Of a DNA stretch of 64,000 bases, positions 34,530-44,519 are shown piece after piece. Both the position numbers and the translations under genes were made by a program. The stretch spans positions 2,356,001 through 2,420,000 of the forward strand of contig NZ_CP096971.1 of assembly GCF_024758705.1 (NCBI RefSeq), given 5' to 3'. The stretch is from Sphingomonas sp. SUN019 (GTDB lineage Bacteria > Pseudomonadota > Alphaproteobacteria > Sphingomonadales > Sphingomonadaceae). The notes below the pieces were generated by a model that saw nothing but the letters and a program-made list of their open reading frames with translations, made no database searches and was not told where the DNA came from. The first letter of the stretch is position 1. The number at the start of each line of letters is the position of its first letter.

Positions 34530-36503
34530 TCAGCCGACCGCCGAGAGCAAGGGCTTCAACGGGCAATGCGCGTCCAGCTTGCGATATTCGCGGAACACCG
34601 CGCGGCGTAGCAGATCGTCGCCGATCGCGCAGCCGCCGTCTAGCGCGAGCAGCCGCGCGTGCAGCGCGACGTTGCGCAACTGTCCGCCCGACAAGGCGCA
34701 GCGCACCGCGATTTCCTGGACCAGATCGTCGCTGGCGCGGTGATCGCCCAGATGATGTTCCAGTATCTCATAGCGCCGCAGTTCGTCGGGCGCGCGGAAC
34801 GGCACCACCACGTCCATCCGCCGCTGGAACGCCTTGTCGATCCGGTCGGCGGCGTTGGTCGTGACGATCAGGATGCCCGAGAAGCTCTCGATCCGCTGGA
34901 GCAGGAAATTGGTCTCGAGATTGGCGTAGCGGTCGTTCGCATTGCCGACGTCGGTACGCCGCGCCATCAGCGCATCGCCTTCGTCGAGCAGCAGGATCGT
35001 ATCGAGTTCCTCCGCCGCGGCGAACGCGCGGTCGAGCGCCTTTTCGGTCTCGCCGATATATTTGCTGACCGTCGCGGCCAAGTCGATGCGCCAGATGTCG
35101 CGCGCCAGATCGTGCGCCAGCCGCCGCGCGGCGAGCGTCTTGCCCGCGCCCGACGGCCCGGAGAACAAGGCGCGGACGCCGACCGCGCCGGGACCGGGAC
35201 CGGCGTGATCGCCCAGCGCCTCGCGGTTGCGGCAGCGGATCGCCAGCGCGGCGATTTCGTCCTGCGCGACCGACTCCAACGCGAGAAATTCGGGCCGGTC
35301 GCCGGTGTCGACGCGCGTGGCGATCGTCTCCAGGCTGCTGTCCTGCAGGTCGCGCAATGCGAGACGGACGTCGCCGCGTTCGATCACGCTCCGCCCCGCC
35401 TGCCCGGCGATCAGCCGAGCGCCGGTCGCCGCGCGCCGGATCGCGCCGCCGGTCAGGCGGAACGCGGCGGCCAGCGCGTCGGCGGCGTCCGGGTTGAGAT
35501 CGGGCAGCGCGGCGCGCCAGTGCGCCGCGCGTTCGGTGCGCGATGGTGCGGGAATGGTTAGCGTCACCTGCGGCCGGTCGCCGAGCCGCACGCCGCCGTT
35601 CGTCCCGGCGATCACGATCAGCCGCGCCGGTTCGATCCCGAAGCCGGGGATGTCGACGGTCTCCCCCGGCCCGATCGCGGCTGCGACCGCGACGACCGCG
35701 TCGTGCAGGAACGCCAACACGCCGACCTCGCGCCATGCCGTTGCGTCGGCGATCGTTTCCGCATCGACCCGCAGGAGCGGCCGGGCGAGGCTTCTCGCCA
35801 GCGCCCCCGCCACGGCGGTGCGGCCATTGCGCGCCGGACCACGCACCAGCAGCGCGAGCGTCGGGTCCTGCGCAAGGGCCGCCCCCAACGCCTGCGCCCG
35901 CGCGATCAACGGCGCGGACGCGACCAGATCGTCCAGCGCGGGCAGGTCGCGCGGCATGGTCAGCGCGCAACTGGCTGGCGGCGCGGCCTCGCCCGCGATC
36001 GCATCCCAGATGCAGGCCGGGATCGCCAGCCGCCAGTCGAACCGCGGCGCGTCCTTGTTGGCGACGCCGACCAGTCCGCTCACGATCAGGCGGTGCGCCG
36101 CGCGGCGCACCGCGGCCGGATCGTCACGCTCGCCGTTCCCCCGCCACAGCGCGACGAGCGTGCCGATCGTCAGCCGATCCTCGTCGCCCAGAAGCGCGGC
36201 GATCCGCGCATCCTCCGCCGCCAGTCCGATCGTCAGCAGCAGATCGATCGCCAGATCGTCGTCCAGCGCCGCGCTTAGCCGGCGCAGCGGAAGGTCCGGC
36301 GCGTCTTCGGCCCAATGTGCGACGCTGGCACGCCAGTCGGTGACGGTCGAGGGGGCGCCGTTCAGCGCCGCGATCTCGGCCGCGTAATCGTGCAGCCACG
36401 CCGGTGCTTCGTCCCCGATCCGCTCGGCCAGCGTCGCGCCGATGCCGAGCAGCGCGAGGCGCACATGGGTCGCGGCGTCGCGCGGGAAGGGGGGGGCGCT
36501 CAT
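34530..36503 (-). CDS. eCIS AAA+ ATPase (Afp15-like)
   Basis: The 657-aa protein has two ATPase modules. The C-terminal one is intact: Walker A FSGPSGAGKTLAARR around residue 450, Walker B ILLLDEGDALMARR, a sensor region ILIVTTNAADR and the arginine pair FQRRMDVVVPF. The central one (about 190-400) is degenerate, with RGPARNGRTAVAG where a Walker A would be and no clear Walker B. Such ATPases are a constant part of eCIS loci (Afp15/PVC15) and are required for assembly or cargo loading in studied systems. It starts at ATG 36503, overlapping the upstream stop by ATGA. Confidence 0.9.
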   Translation of the reverse strand: MSAPPFPRDAATHVRLALLGIGATLAERIGDEAPAWLHDYAAEIAALNGAPSTVTDWRASVAHWAEDAPDLPLRRLSAALDDDLAIDLLLTIGLAAEDARIAALLGDEDRLTIGTLVALWRGNGERDDPAAVRRAAHRLIVSGLVGVANKDAPRFDWRLAIPACIWDAIAGEAAPPASCALTMPRDLPALDDLVASAPLIARAQALGAALAQDPTLALLVRGPARNGRTAVAGALARSLARPLLRVDAETIADATAWREVGVLAFLHDAVVAVAAAIGPGETVDIPGFGIEPARLIVIAGTNGGVRLGDRPQVTLTIPAPSRTERAAHWRAALPDLNPDAADALAAAFRLTGGAIRRAATGARLIAGQAGRSVIERGDVRLALRDLQDSSLETIATRVDTGDRPEFLALESVAQDEIAALAIRCRNREALGDHAGPGPGAVGVRALFSGPSGAGKTLAARRLAHDLARDIWRIDLAATVSKYIGETEKALDRAFAAAEELDTILLLDEGDALMARRTDVGNANDRYANLETNFLLQRIESFSGILIVTTNAADRIDKAFQRRMDVVVPFRAPDELRRYEILEHHLGDHRASDDLVQEIAVRCALSGGQLRNVALHARLLALDGGCAIGDDLLRRAVFREYRKLDAHCPLKPLLSAVG

Positions 36504-38149
36504 GCGAACCGGAACCGGATGCTGCGCCCGGCGGCGGGAATCCAGCCGGGGTCGCGGTCCAGCCCGGCGAGCCGCAGCGACAGCGGATGATCGTCGAGCG
36601 TGAAGGCGATCTCGAGCGCATCGCCGTCGATCGTGATCCTGCCGTGTGCGCGCGCCACGATGCGCAGCGCCGCCGTCTTGTCCGCGACGCCCAGCGCACG
36701 CGTGAGCCGCGCTTCGAGATAGCTGGCGAGGCACGCGACCCAGCGCCGCCGCAGCCACGCGGGCGACCGCGCGACGCGCCAGCGGTCGGCGATCGGGAAA
36801 CCCGCCGGATGCCAGCGGGTCGTTCCCGCGGCGCGTTCGACGATCCGCGCGCGGGTCCGTGGCCACGGCGCAAGCCAACGGGCGGGCGCTTTCCATGCGG
36901 GGGCCGTGAAGTCCTGCGCGATACGCTCGTGCGGCGCGAGGCCCGCCAGATCGCGCAGCACCCGCGCGATCGGATCGGTCAGGAATCCGTCGCCGAACCA
37001 GCGGCGTCCGAGCAGCAGCAGCAGCGCGAACGGCGACAGCCCCCGCACCCGCCCCGCCGGATCGACCGCATTTCCGTACAGGCCGAGCGCGACGAAGACG
37101 TTCAGCAGGAAGAACATGCCCGCAAAGCCGCTGTCGATCGGGCGCATTGATGGGGCCGGGCCCAACGGAGCTTCGGCCGGTAACGCCGGTGTTGCAGCGG
37201 CGAGCGGGGGAACCGGGGCGATGCGTCGCGCGGATCGGCCGCGGGGGGCGTCGGGGGCGCGATCATCGACGACGGGCGCGGGTCGTGCAGGTTCGGATGG
37301 TTCCGCGCCGGGCCGGGGGTTGGTATCGACCCTGACCTGTTCCGCTTGCAGCCCGCGTCGCGACGGCGCGGGCGTGGCGGTGGGGAGCGCGGCGAGCGCA
37401 ACCTGCAAATTGTCGTCCGCCACCAATTCGGGACGCCGCGCCGCGACCAGCGCGATGGCGATCAATCGCCGCGCGGCCGGGCGATCGGCAAAGCGGCGCG
37501 CGATCGTCATCGCCTCGGCGATGGCCGCCGGGATGGCGGACGGTGGAACGCGCCCGCGTGACGCAACACTGCGGCCTAGTTTCAATCGTGTCTCGACGCC
37601 GGCGAACGGCGCGCCGTGCGCCCGCAGGATCGTATCCGCCGCGGCGACCAGTTCGTGGTCGTCGAAGCGGTCGAACCACGCGGACGCCAGCCCTTCATCG
37701 GCCAATGCGACGATCAGCCGCGGCGACAATTGGCCGTCGCCGAAAATTCGCTTTCGCCACCGCAGGACCGGGGTCGCACCATCGGGCAAAGCGTCGCGAA
37801 GCACCGCGGGCAATGGCGCTCCGCCGAGCCATGCACGGACCAGCGCGATCTCCAGCGCGACGTCGTCCTCGAAATAGACGTCGCCCGCGCTGTTCGGCGC
37901 GCCGCGCCCCGCGCCGACCTTCGCCGCGCGAACCCGGTCGACCAGCTCGGCGGCGAAGCGCGCGCCGTCGCCGCGGCCGAGCGGCGTTTCGACGCGCAGA
38001 TGCCGGATCAGCAACAGCGCGCGCGCGGGCACCGCGGTCGCCGCGGGGGACGCCGATTCCAGCGCGCGCTCGATCCGCGCACGATCGCCCGGACGCGCAT
38101 TTCGCACGCTCGCCTCGTCCACCTGGACCGATGGTCGCCGCTCGATCAT
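36500..38149 (-). CDS. eCIS-associated protein, possibly tape-measure-like, unknown
   Basis: The 549-aa protein has three parts. The N-terminal part (about 1-240) is helical. The middle (about 245-335) is a disordered Pro/Ala/Arg-rich linker. The C-terminal part (about 340-549) is more ordered, starting MRPIDSGFAGMFFLLNVFVALGLYG. That motif loosely resembles the NAGLVLL-P-L start of eCIS tape-measure-annotated proteins, which is weak evidence. The end LAGLDRDPGWIPAAGRSIRF looks conserved. The gene sits just upstream of the AAA ATPase gene, as tape-measure-type genes do in Afp (afp14-afp15). No catalytic motif is seen. Confidence 0.7.
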   Translation of the reverse strand: MIERRPSVQVDEASVRNARPGDRARIERALESASPAATAVPARALLLIRHLRVETPLGRGDGARFAAELVDRVRAAKVGAGRGAPNSAGDVYFEDDVALEIALVRAWLGGAPLPAVLRDALPDGATPVLRWRKRIFGDGQLSPRLIVALADEGLASAWFDRFDDHELVAAADTILRAHGAPFAGVETRLKLGRSVASRGRVPPSAIPAAIAEAMTIARRFADRPAARRLIAIALVAARRPELVADDNLQVALAALPTATPAPSRRGLQAEQVRVDTNPRPGAEPSEPARPAPVVDDRAPDAPRGRSARRIAPVPPLAAATPALPAEAPLGPAPSMRPIDSGFAGMFFLLNVFVALGLYGNAVDPAGRVRGLSPFALLLLLGRRWFGDGFLTDPIARVLRDLAGLAPHERIAQDFTAPAWKAPARWLAPWPRTRARIVERAAGTTRWHPAGFPIADRWRVARSPAWLRRRWVACLASYLEARLTRALGVADKTAALRIVARAHGRITIDGDALEIAFTLDDHPLSLRLAGLDRDPGWIPAAGRSIRFRFA

Positions 38150-38159
38150 CGCGGCACGC

Positions 38160-38864
38160 TCAGATCCTGCCGCGCGTCACCAGCGCGCTGTCTTCGCCGT
38201 CCCCGGTCGTCACGGTCAGCGGAGTTCTGGCCCGCGTTAGCGCCGCGGTTTCGGTGCGGAAGGTGAACCCGGCGCGATCGAAGGTGATCGTCGTCAGGTC
38301 GATGTCGGTCGATCCGAGTAGGACGCGCCGCACCTGTCCTTCCTCCATATTGTCCCCCGTCACGTCGATCGTCACTTCGCCGCCGTCGATCGTCGCGGAA
38401 ACGCTGGCGATCACCGGCACGACACTGGGCGTCGGTGTCGGGGTTGGAGCGGGCGTTGGGGTCGGGGTTGGTGTCGGAGCCGGGATCGGTGGCGACCCCG
38501 GCGCGTCGTCGCCCTCCAGCAAGGACAGGCGGCCATCGAGCGCCAGCAACGCCTCAACCAGCGAGTTCATGAATCCGGCGGTGATGAGATCGCCGGGCTT
38601 CACCGTCGTCAGCGCCAGCCGGATGATCGGATTGGCGGCGGTCGCCGCGCCGGGCGCGGTCGGCGCTGTCGGTGCGGTTGGCGCGGTCGGCGTGGGTGTC
38701 GGGTTGAACACCCCCGGCGATGTCGACGGATTGGCGAAGACCCCACGGTCGACCAGCAAAGCCTCGATCAGCGTACGGTCGCGCGCGGACAGTGCGCCCG
38801 TCGACGTACCGGTGGTCGCGAATACGCGATCGATTGCGCCGGTGGAGATGAACCTGCTCGCCAT
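38160..38864 (-). CDS. eCIS fibre/adaptor-like protein with Pro-Thr repeats and IPT/TIG-like end
   Basis: The 234-aa protein starts MASRFISTGAIDRVF (ATG 38864 with GGGAG 8 bp upstream). It contains two low-complexity stretches of PT/PTA repeats, about residues 54-75 and 125-145, with a helical segment between (FMNSLVEALLALDGRLSLLEGDD). The C-terminal 80 residues (IASVSATIDGGEVTIDVTGDNM...) look like an IPT/TIG immunoglobulin-like fold. This suggests an extended surface part of the particle. No signal peptide is seen, as expected for an eCIS protein assembled in the cytosol. Function is inferred only from context. Confidence 0.75.
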   Translation of the reverse strand: MASRFISTGAIDRVFATTGTSTGALSARDRTLIEALLVDRGVFANPSTSPGVFNPTPTPTAPTAPTAPTAPGAATAANPIIRLALTTVKPGDLITAGFMNSLVEALLALDGRLSLLEGDDAPGSPPIPAPTPTPTPTPAPTPTPTPSVVPVIASVSATIDGGEVTIDVTGDNMEEGQVRRVLLGSTDIDLTTITFDRAGFTFRTETAALTRARTPLTVTTGDGEDSALVTRGRI

Positions 38865-38878
38865 GATGCTCGCTCCCG

Positions 38879-40111
38879 TCAGGGGACCAACGCGGTGTTC
38901 GCGTAGTCCCAATGGTTGAGGTCGAACCGCGCGTCGCCGCGGTAGGGAAGGTGCCCGCTCGCAAACAGCAGGATGTCGGCGCGGTCCGCCGCCATCCGCG
39001 TCTGCGCGATGCGGTAGAGCCAGATCGCGTGCGCGCTGTCGGTGTCGATTGCGGGGGCGGCGAAGCTTTCGCGCAGCAGCGGCTCGACAGCGCTCGCGTC
39101 GATATGCAGCGGGCCGCGCGCCGTCAGCCCGGCGAAGAACGCCGCGGCCTGTGCATCGGACAGGCCGGGCAGCAATCCTGCGGGCGGCAGGAACGCGAAA
39201 CGGTCCTTAGCGACGACCGCGGTCAGGCCGTGCGTTTGCGCGATCTCGTCCTGGAACTGCCGGAACATCGCACGGCCCAGCGCGACGCGGCGCGGTTCGG
39301 AGAGGTTCGCGACGACGCTGTCGGCATCTCGCGGGCAGATCGGACGGCGCACCGACCAATTGTCGGTGAAGAGGTGCCCGTCGCTGTCGAAGGCGATCAG
39401 CGCGAGCGGAACCTCGCTATCGTTCAGCCCGTAGCGGCGCATCGTCTCGATCAGGTCGTCGTCGCGCGGATCGCTACCGAGCAGGTCGCTCGGCCAGGCG
39501 GGGCCGACGCCTGCGCCGAATGCGCGATAGGCGACGCGATTGCGGAAATCGCTCGCCGCCGGACTGACGCCCAGCACTTCGGCGCGGATTTCGATCAGGC
39601 GGAACTGCACGGCCTCCACGGTCGCATCGGTGGCGCAGCGCGGCGATGCATCGCCCATCCCGCTGACCTGCGCGCGCCCTTCGCTGGCGAAGGCGGGCGC
39701 GATCGTCAGCAGGTACAGCCCCGCCGCCGCGACATAATCGCCGTCCGCGACCGGTGCGCAGTCGTCGAACAGGCAGGCGACATTGCTCTCCCCCGGCGGC
39801 GGCGGACGGTCGAGCGACAGGGTGATCGGCTGCTTTAGGCATAACGTCGTCCCCAGCCGGTTGACCGCCACGCCCGGTTCCACTGCGGCTGCGGGACGCA
39901 ATCCCGGCGCGGTGTTGCCTTTGAACGTCACCTCTAGTCCGCTGGCGATGCCGTCGCCCAGCGCAAGCCCGATCCGCGCATCGGCCTCGCGCCGCGCGGC
40001 TTGCTCGCGGCTCATGTCCGCGCCGGTCAGCAGGCGGCCGTTGAAGAAATTGACGGTGCGGATCGCGTCCGTCCCGAACGGCTGCTGCAGCGCGACGAAT
40101 TCGCCCGGCAT
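38879..40111 (-). CDS. eCIS-associated protein, probable fibre or baseplate accessory
   Basis: The 410-aa protein begins MPGEFVALQQPFGTDAIRTV and has NFFNGRLLTGADMSREQ near residues 21-37, followed by IGLALGDGIASGLEV. The same layout (motif, then a GTASGL-type segment) appears in the collagen-like neighbour as [16 protein letters not shown]...GYGTASGL, so both share an N-terminal attachment-like domain. That supports a role as a particle-bound fibre component. The C-terminal half is mixed and unrecognised. It lies 4 bp after the collagen-like gene and 14 bp before the TIG-like gene. Confidence 0.75.
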   Translation of the reverse strand: MPGEFVALQQPFGTDAIRTVNFFNGRLLTGADMSREQAARREADARIGLALGDGIASGLEVTFKGNTAPGLRPAAAVEPGVAVNRLGTTLCLKQPITLSLDRPPPPGESNVACLFDDCAPVADGDYVAAAGLYLLTIAPAFASEGRAQVSGMGDASPRCATDATVEAVQFRLIEIRAEVLGVSPAASDFRNRVAYRAFGAGVGPAWPSDLLGSDPRDDDLIETMRRYGLNDSEVPLALIAFDSDGHLFTDNWSVRRPICPRDADSVVANLSEPRRVALGRAMFRQFQDEIAQTHGLTAVVAKDRFAFLPPAGLLPGLSDAQAAAFFAGLTARGPLHIDASAVEPLLRESFAAPAIDTDSAHAIWLYRIAQTRMAADRADILLFASGHLPYRGDARFDLNHWDYANTALVP

Positions 40112-40115
40112 CGCG

Positions 40116-41867
40116 CTACACTCCCGGCTGATCGAGATAGTTGCCGATGATCAGCCAACTCGCCCGTTCTTCGTCGCAGACGATCTGCACCGATTGCGGA
40201 CGGCGCAGCGTCAGCGGCCGGGTGGTGATGTCGCCCTGCCCGAACAGCTCGATACGTTCGTCCACCGCGGGCCTGATCTCGGTCGTGGCCAGCGCCTTGA
40301 TATAATAGGACCGGCCCTGTCCGGCCTCGCGCACCGGCGGGAGCGTTACCTCGAGGTTGTCGATCGCGACGACGCAATCCAGCCGCTCGTCGAGCGTGAT
40401 CTGCCCCGACAGCAGCCGCGTCTGCAGCCGGAACGGACCGAGGTTTCCGGGGGGTCCGGGGAGGCCGTCCGCGCCTGCCGGACCCTGTGGCCCGACCGGT
40501 CCTTCGGGACCGATCAGCCCCGGCTGACCCGCAGCTCCGTCCGCTCCCTGCGGCCCGGCCGGCCCCTCCGGCCCGATCGGTCCGGGTACGCCCGCCGCGC
40601 CGTCCTGACCCGCCGGTCCGGGCGGGCCTGCTGGCCCCTCTGGTCCGGGAGGTCCAGCCGGGCCGACCGAACCTGCACCCCCCGGTCCCGGTGGACCTTC
40701 CGGCCCTTGCGGCCCGATCGGGCCTTGTGGACCTGCTGGACCCTGCGGGCCGGTCGCGCCGGTCGGACCCGCACCGCCAGCCGCGCCCGGATCGCCCGCC
40801 GGTCCAGCCGGTCCGGGCGGTCCCGGCGGCGGGCTGAGCCATTCGCCCACACCCTCGTCGGTCATGATGCCGAGCGCGGTCTGCACCAGGTGCAGCGGCG
40901 CGATCAGCGGGCGGCGGCGTTCGTCGATGCCGACCGACGCCGCATCGCCATCGACGCTCCACCCGGTTGCGTCTTCGCCGCCGACATGGACGACCGGCAC
41001 GTCGAGCGCGGCGAGCAGGATGCAATCGTCCTCGCTCCCGCCGCTTTCGCCGCAGCGCCGCGCCATCACGCGCGGGCGATATTCGGTGATCCATAGCCGG
41101 TAGGCGAGCCGCAGGAACGCGTCGTAATCGTCGATCGCGACGCCGACCGGCAGCGGCGGCACCGTTGGCGAGCCCAGCGGGGGCGAGGCGTCCTCCACAT
41201 CGTCCGTGACGAGATCGAGCGCGCCGCGGATCGACGCCGCCCAATCGTCGGGCGACAACGGCGGCGATCCCGGCCCCACGTCGGCGATGTCGTCGAGCCA
41301 GGCGGAGAAGGACGCGATCGCATCGGCCTCCCACTGCGCGGGCGGGTCGAGCCGGAAGTCGATGCAATAATCGTCGGCGATGCGCGACGGTTGCATCAGC
41401 GCCGCCTCCGACCGGCATGGCTCGCCCGGCACCGGGACCGGCGCGATCGCGCAGTCGCGGTAGCAGAGCGTCAGGTACAAGGTGATCGCGCTTGCGGGGG
41501 GCGATCTCGACGTGCGCGTCGCCACCCGCCGCGCATTGTCGGCGTCGGACAGCCAGCCGTTGATCGACCCGCATTGATCACGCCCGACGCAGATCATCCG
41601 TCCCGACGGCGCGACCGCGGAGCCCGCCGAAATGTGGACGCGCGGACCGTTCGCGCCGTCATTCTCGATATGCACCGCCAGCCCGCTGGCGGTGCCGTAG
41701 CCGATCAGGTCGCGGACGATCCATTCGCTGCGCCCGACCAGATAGGCGTGTTCCTGGACGTAGTCGGCGACGCCCAGCACCATCCCCTTGACGAAGTTGA
41801 CGTGCTGGCCGGGATCGGGCGCGCCGATCGCAGGTGCGGTCGCGGTGGTGGCGTTACAGCAGCCCAT
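40116..41867 (-). CDS. Collagen-like eCIS fibre-type protein
   Basis: The 583-aa protein has three regions. Residues about 18-340 are a globular part with [18 protein letters not shown] and [15 protein letters not shown], shared in layout with the next protein. Residues about 347-475 hold about 42 Gly-X-Y triplets rich in Pro at X, with a single short break (SV) after the 17th. The last 108 residues are a globular cap with [14 protein letters not shown]. Gly-X-Y repeats in bacteria and phages fold into triple helices, which fits a trimeric tail fibre. The repeat spans roughly 40440-40836. The order (between the gpI-like and adaptor genes) matches a receptor-binding fibre slot. Confidence 0.85.
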   Translation of the reverse strand: MGCCNATTATAPAIGAPDPGQHVNFVKGMVLGVADYVQEHAYLVGRSEWIVRDLIGYGTASGLAVHIENDGANGPRVHISAGSAVAPSGRMICVGRDQCGSINGWLSDADNARRVATRTSRSPPASAITLYLTLCYRDCAIAPVPVPGEPCRSEAALMQPSRIADDYCIDFRLDPPAQWEADAIASFSAWLDDIADVGPGSPPLSPDDWAASIRGALDLVTDDVEDASPPLGSPTVPPLPVGVAIDDYDAFLRLAYRLWITEYRPRVMARRCGESGGSEDDCILLAALDVPVVHVGGEDATGWSVDGDAASVGIDERRRPLIAPLHLVQTALGIMTDEGVGEWLSPPPGPPGPAGPAGDPGAAGGAGPTGATGPQGPAGPQGPIGPQGPEGPPGPGGAGSVGPAGPPGPEGPAGPPGPAGQDGAAGVPGPIGPEGPAGPQGADGAAGQPGLIGPEGPVGPQGPAGADGLPGPPGNLGPFRLQTRLLSGQITLDERLDCVVAIDNLEVTLPPVREAGQGRSYYIKALATTEIRPAVDERIELFGQGDITTRPLTLRRPQSVQIVCDEERASWLIIGNYLDQPGV

Positions 41868-41903
41868 GGGTCGCCTCCGGCGTTGAGGGTAAGGAAGCGC
41901 GCG

Positions 41904-44519
41904 TCAGCATGACAGCCGCGCCCGGTCTGGCGTGAGCGGCAGGCCGTCCGCGCCCATGAAGCTTTCGCCGATGTATGCGCGGCCGAGGATCGCGGGCGGC
42001 AGCAGTTCGGGCGCGCGGCTGCCCGCGCCGATCGCGGTGTCGTAACCCAGCCGCGCCTCGCCGATGCGGTTCATCGCGAAATAGAAGCGGACGTCGAAGA
42101 TCGTGTGCGCGGGCTTTTCGAGCGCGATGATCCGCCGCGCGAGCGAGGCGCGCGCGCTCAGCGTCGCGCCATCGGTCGCGTCGGTCGCCGACACCGGCAG
42201 CAGGACCGAGAAACGGTGGGCGGTGCGGTCGATCGGCAGCAATTTGTGTTCGAACGCGTCCCAGTCGGCGCGCGCCGCGGCGGTGGCGGGCGCGGTGTCG
42301 GATAGCGCGATCTCGTCGAACGAATGCCAGTCGGCGCCGTGCGCGATGTTCAGCGCGCGGATGCGGCGATACCGGCCGGCGAGGAAGCGTTGCCACGCCG
42401 CGCGATCGTGCGACGCCAGCTTCAGGAACTCCGCCCATGCCTCCGCATGCGCGGCGGGAACCGACAGCCGCGGCAGTCTGGTCAGCGGCGTCGACACGCC
42501 GCGCGCCTGCTGGAACGCCACCCAGTTATCGCGTTCGGTTATCCCCGCGTCGTGCGTCGGCGGATCGACCACGCCGCTCGAATCGCCCGCACCGATCCGC
42601 CCGAGGACGCGCGTGCGATAGCTTTCGACGATGCGGATCGCGCCCGGACAGGTGCACAGCGTATCGTCGAACAATGTGCCCTTCAGCGGCTCGCGAAACG
42701 CCAGCGCGAGCGCGCTTTCCAGTCCGCGCATCGTGCCCCTCCAGCCGAAGAAGCGTATCGCGTGCGCGATGAACAGGCGGCGGCGCGGCTCGCTCCATGA
42801 CGGGTCGAGCGCGACGTCGAACCATTCGGCCAGCCAGCCGAGCGTCTCGGCGGGCGCGGTGCGGGTGTCGAACAGGCGTTCGGCCGCGATCATCCGCGCC
42901 TCGATCACGCTGGTCGTGCCCTGCATGTTGGCGAGGAAGCGTTCGAGGAAATCGGCGGACTCTCGCTCCGCGCGATACACCGCGGGCAGGTAACGTTCGC
43001 TCCACGAGATGCGCGGCCAGGAGGCGCGCAGCGCGCGCAGCCGCGGGCTGGCGTCGCCATCGCTCGACAGCGTCAGGCGGATTTCGAGGAATTGTCCCTG
43101 GATGCGCTGGAACAGCAGTTCGAACGTGCCGTGCTGCGCGCGCGTGTCGGTCGGGACGATCGCGGCGGCCGAATGCGCGGCGAGTTCGCTGCCCGAGCGC
43201 GACAGGATCGGTGCGGGTTGCGCGCGCCATTCGCCTAGGTCGGCGCGATCGTCGCTGGCGCGCGCCGCTACGCCGACCGTCGATCCGGGCGGGATGCAGC
43301 CGTCGATCCGGAGGCGGTCCCACACGACGCTCGGCGTTTCGCTGTCGAACACCTGTGTCTGGAAGCGCGCCGAGGGGCGGAATTGCTGGCGCGGTTTTTC
43401 GACGACGCGCGCCCAGCGCGGATCGGGGCCGCTGTCGTAGACGGCGGCGCCCTCGATGCTCAGCAGCGCGAGTCCGCCGTAGCGCCGGAGCGGAAAGCTC
43501 TCGGTCGTTTCGGAGAGCCGCATCGCGACGCCCGCACCCTCGACCCGGAACGCGCGCAGCTGATTGCCGGTCTGATCCGAGACGAGTACGCGCAACGCGC
43601 GTTCGTTGCCGCGCAGCAGAACGTCGGCGGCGATCATGTCGTGCGGCGTGAAATCCAGCGGCAGGGGCGCGGGCGACGCCACGCCCTCGCCGAGCCACAA
43701 TCCGAGCAACGCGGGTGCGCGCGACAGCACGGCGACCGCGCCGCCGGGCAGCGCCGCGATCGCGATCGGGTCGATCGCCGGGTCCAGCGTCGTCAGGTCA
43801 TGCCCCGCCGCGGCAAGCGCCGCCGCGCGGGTCCGTGGTTCGCCCGCGACCGGCTGGAACAGCTCGGGCACCGGCGCGTCCAGCCCACCGCCTCCACTTA
43901 GCGTCGCATTCAGCGCGAACAGCCGTCGCGCCGCGCGATCGAGCAGCCACAATCCGCTCTCGCACCGCGCCGCCAGATCGGTGACGATCGTGCCATCGCC
44001 GGGCCAGTCGAAATGGAGCGGCGGCCCGCCCGCGAGCAGGTCGAAACTGTCGATCGTCCGGTCGCTCGCCGCGATCAGCCAGCCGTCGGGGGTCGTCGCC
44101 AGCGCACGATAGACCGGGCGCGCAGCCTCTGTGTCGCCGCACGCCGCGAAGGTCGCATGGACCGGTCGTTCGGCGCGCGGGTCCGGCCAGAAGCGCGTGA
44201 TCGATCCGTCGCCGCGCGACCGCACGAACAATTGCGTGGCGTCGCGGCCGATCCAATAGACGTTGCCGAACGCGTCGCTGGCGGCGGCGCGGCGGTCGTC
44301 GAGCGACAGGGCGGCCTCGCCCGGCGTCGGGGCGGCACGGTCGCGGATCGGCGCGAGCGTCAGTTCATGGCGCTCCTCGTCCCACCCCGGCGCAATTTCC
44401 GGGCGCTCGCCGATCGGCCGCGCCCAGATCGACGCCAGCGTATGGCGCGCATCGATCCGCCCGCCGCCCCAATCGCCGGCGCCCAGCAACAGGTGGAAGC
44501 GTTGTCCGTCGGCGTTCAT
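41904..44519 (-). CDS. eCIS baseplate protein, gpI-like C-terminus with large N-terminal beta region
   Basis: The 871-aa protein joins two parts. Residues about 1-480 form a repeat-rich beta structure (DAFGNVYWIGRD, SGLWLLDRAARRLFALN, ALAALPGGAVAVLSR-like strands), possibly a beta-propeller. Residues about 500-870 contain the phage tail protein I-like segment: RYLPAVYRAERESADFLERFLANMQGT, then LGWLAEWFDVALDPSW and RLFIAHAIRFFGWRGTMRGL. In contractile systems the gpI-like part forms the wedge beneath the fibres. The ATG at 44519 overlaps the baseplate J stop (TGATG). A GTG-type start two codons up is less likely. Confidence 0.85.
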   Translation of the reverse strand: MNADGQRFHLLLGAGDWGGGRIDARHTLASIWARPIGERPEIAPGWDEERHELTLAPIRDRAAPTPGEAALSLDDRRAAASDAFGNVYWIGRDATQLFVRSRGDGSITRFWPDPRAERPVHATFAACGDTEAARPVYRALATTPDGWLIAASDRTIDSFDLLAGGPPLHFDWPGDGTIVTDLAARCESGLWLLDRAARRLFALNATLSGGGGLDAPVPELFQPVAGEPRTRAAALAAAGHDLTTLDPAIDPIAIAALPGGAVAVLSRAPALLGLWLGEGVASPAPLPLDFTPHDMIAADVLLRGNERALRVLVSDQTGNQLRAFRVEGAGVAMRLSETTESFPLRRYGGLALLSIEGAAVYDSGPDPRWARVVEKPRQQFRPSARFQTQVFDSETPSVVWDRLRIDGCIPPGSTVGVAARASDDRADLGEWRAQPAPILSRSGSELAAHSAAAIVPTDTRAQHGTFELLFQRIQGQFLEIRLTLSSDGDASPRLRALRASWPRISWSERYLPAVYRAERESADFLERFLANMQGTTSVIEARMIAAERLFDTRTAPAETLGWLAEWFDVALDPSWSEPRRRLFIAHAIRFFGWRGTMRGLESALALAFREPLKGTLFDDTLCTCPGAIRIVESYRTRVLGRIGAGDSSGVVDPPTHDAGITERDNWVAFQQARGVSTPLTRLPRLSVPAAHAEAWAEFLKLASHDRAAWQRFLAGRYRRIRALNIAHGADWHSFDEIALSDTAPATAAARADWDAFEHKLLPIDRTAHRFSVLLPVSATDATDGATLSARASLARRIIALEKPAHTIFDVRFYFAMNRIGEARLGYDTAIGAGSRAPELLPPAILGRAYIGESFMGADGLPLTPDRARLSC

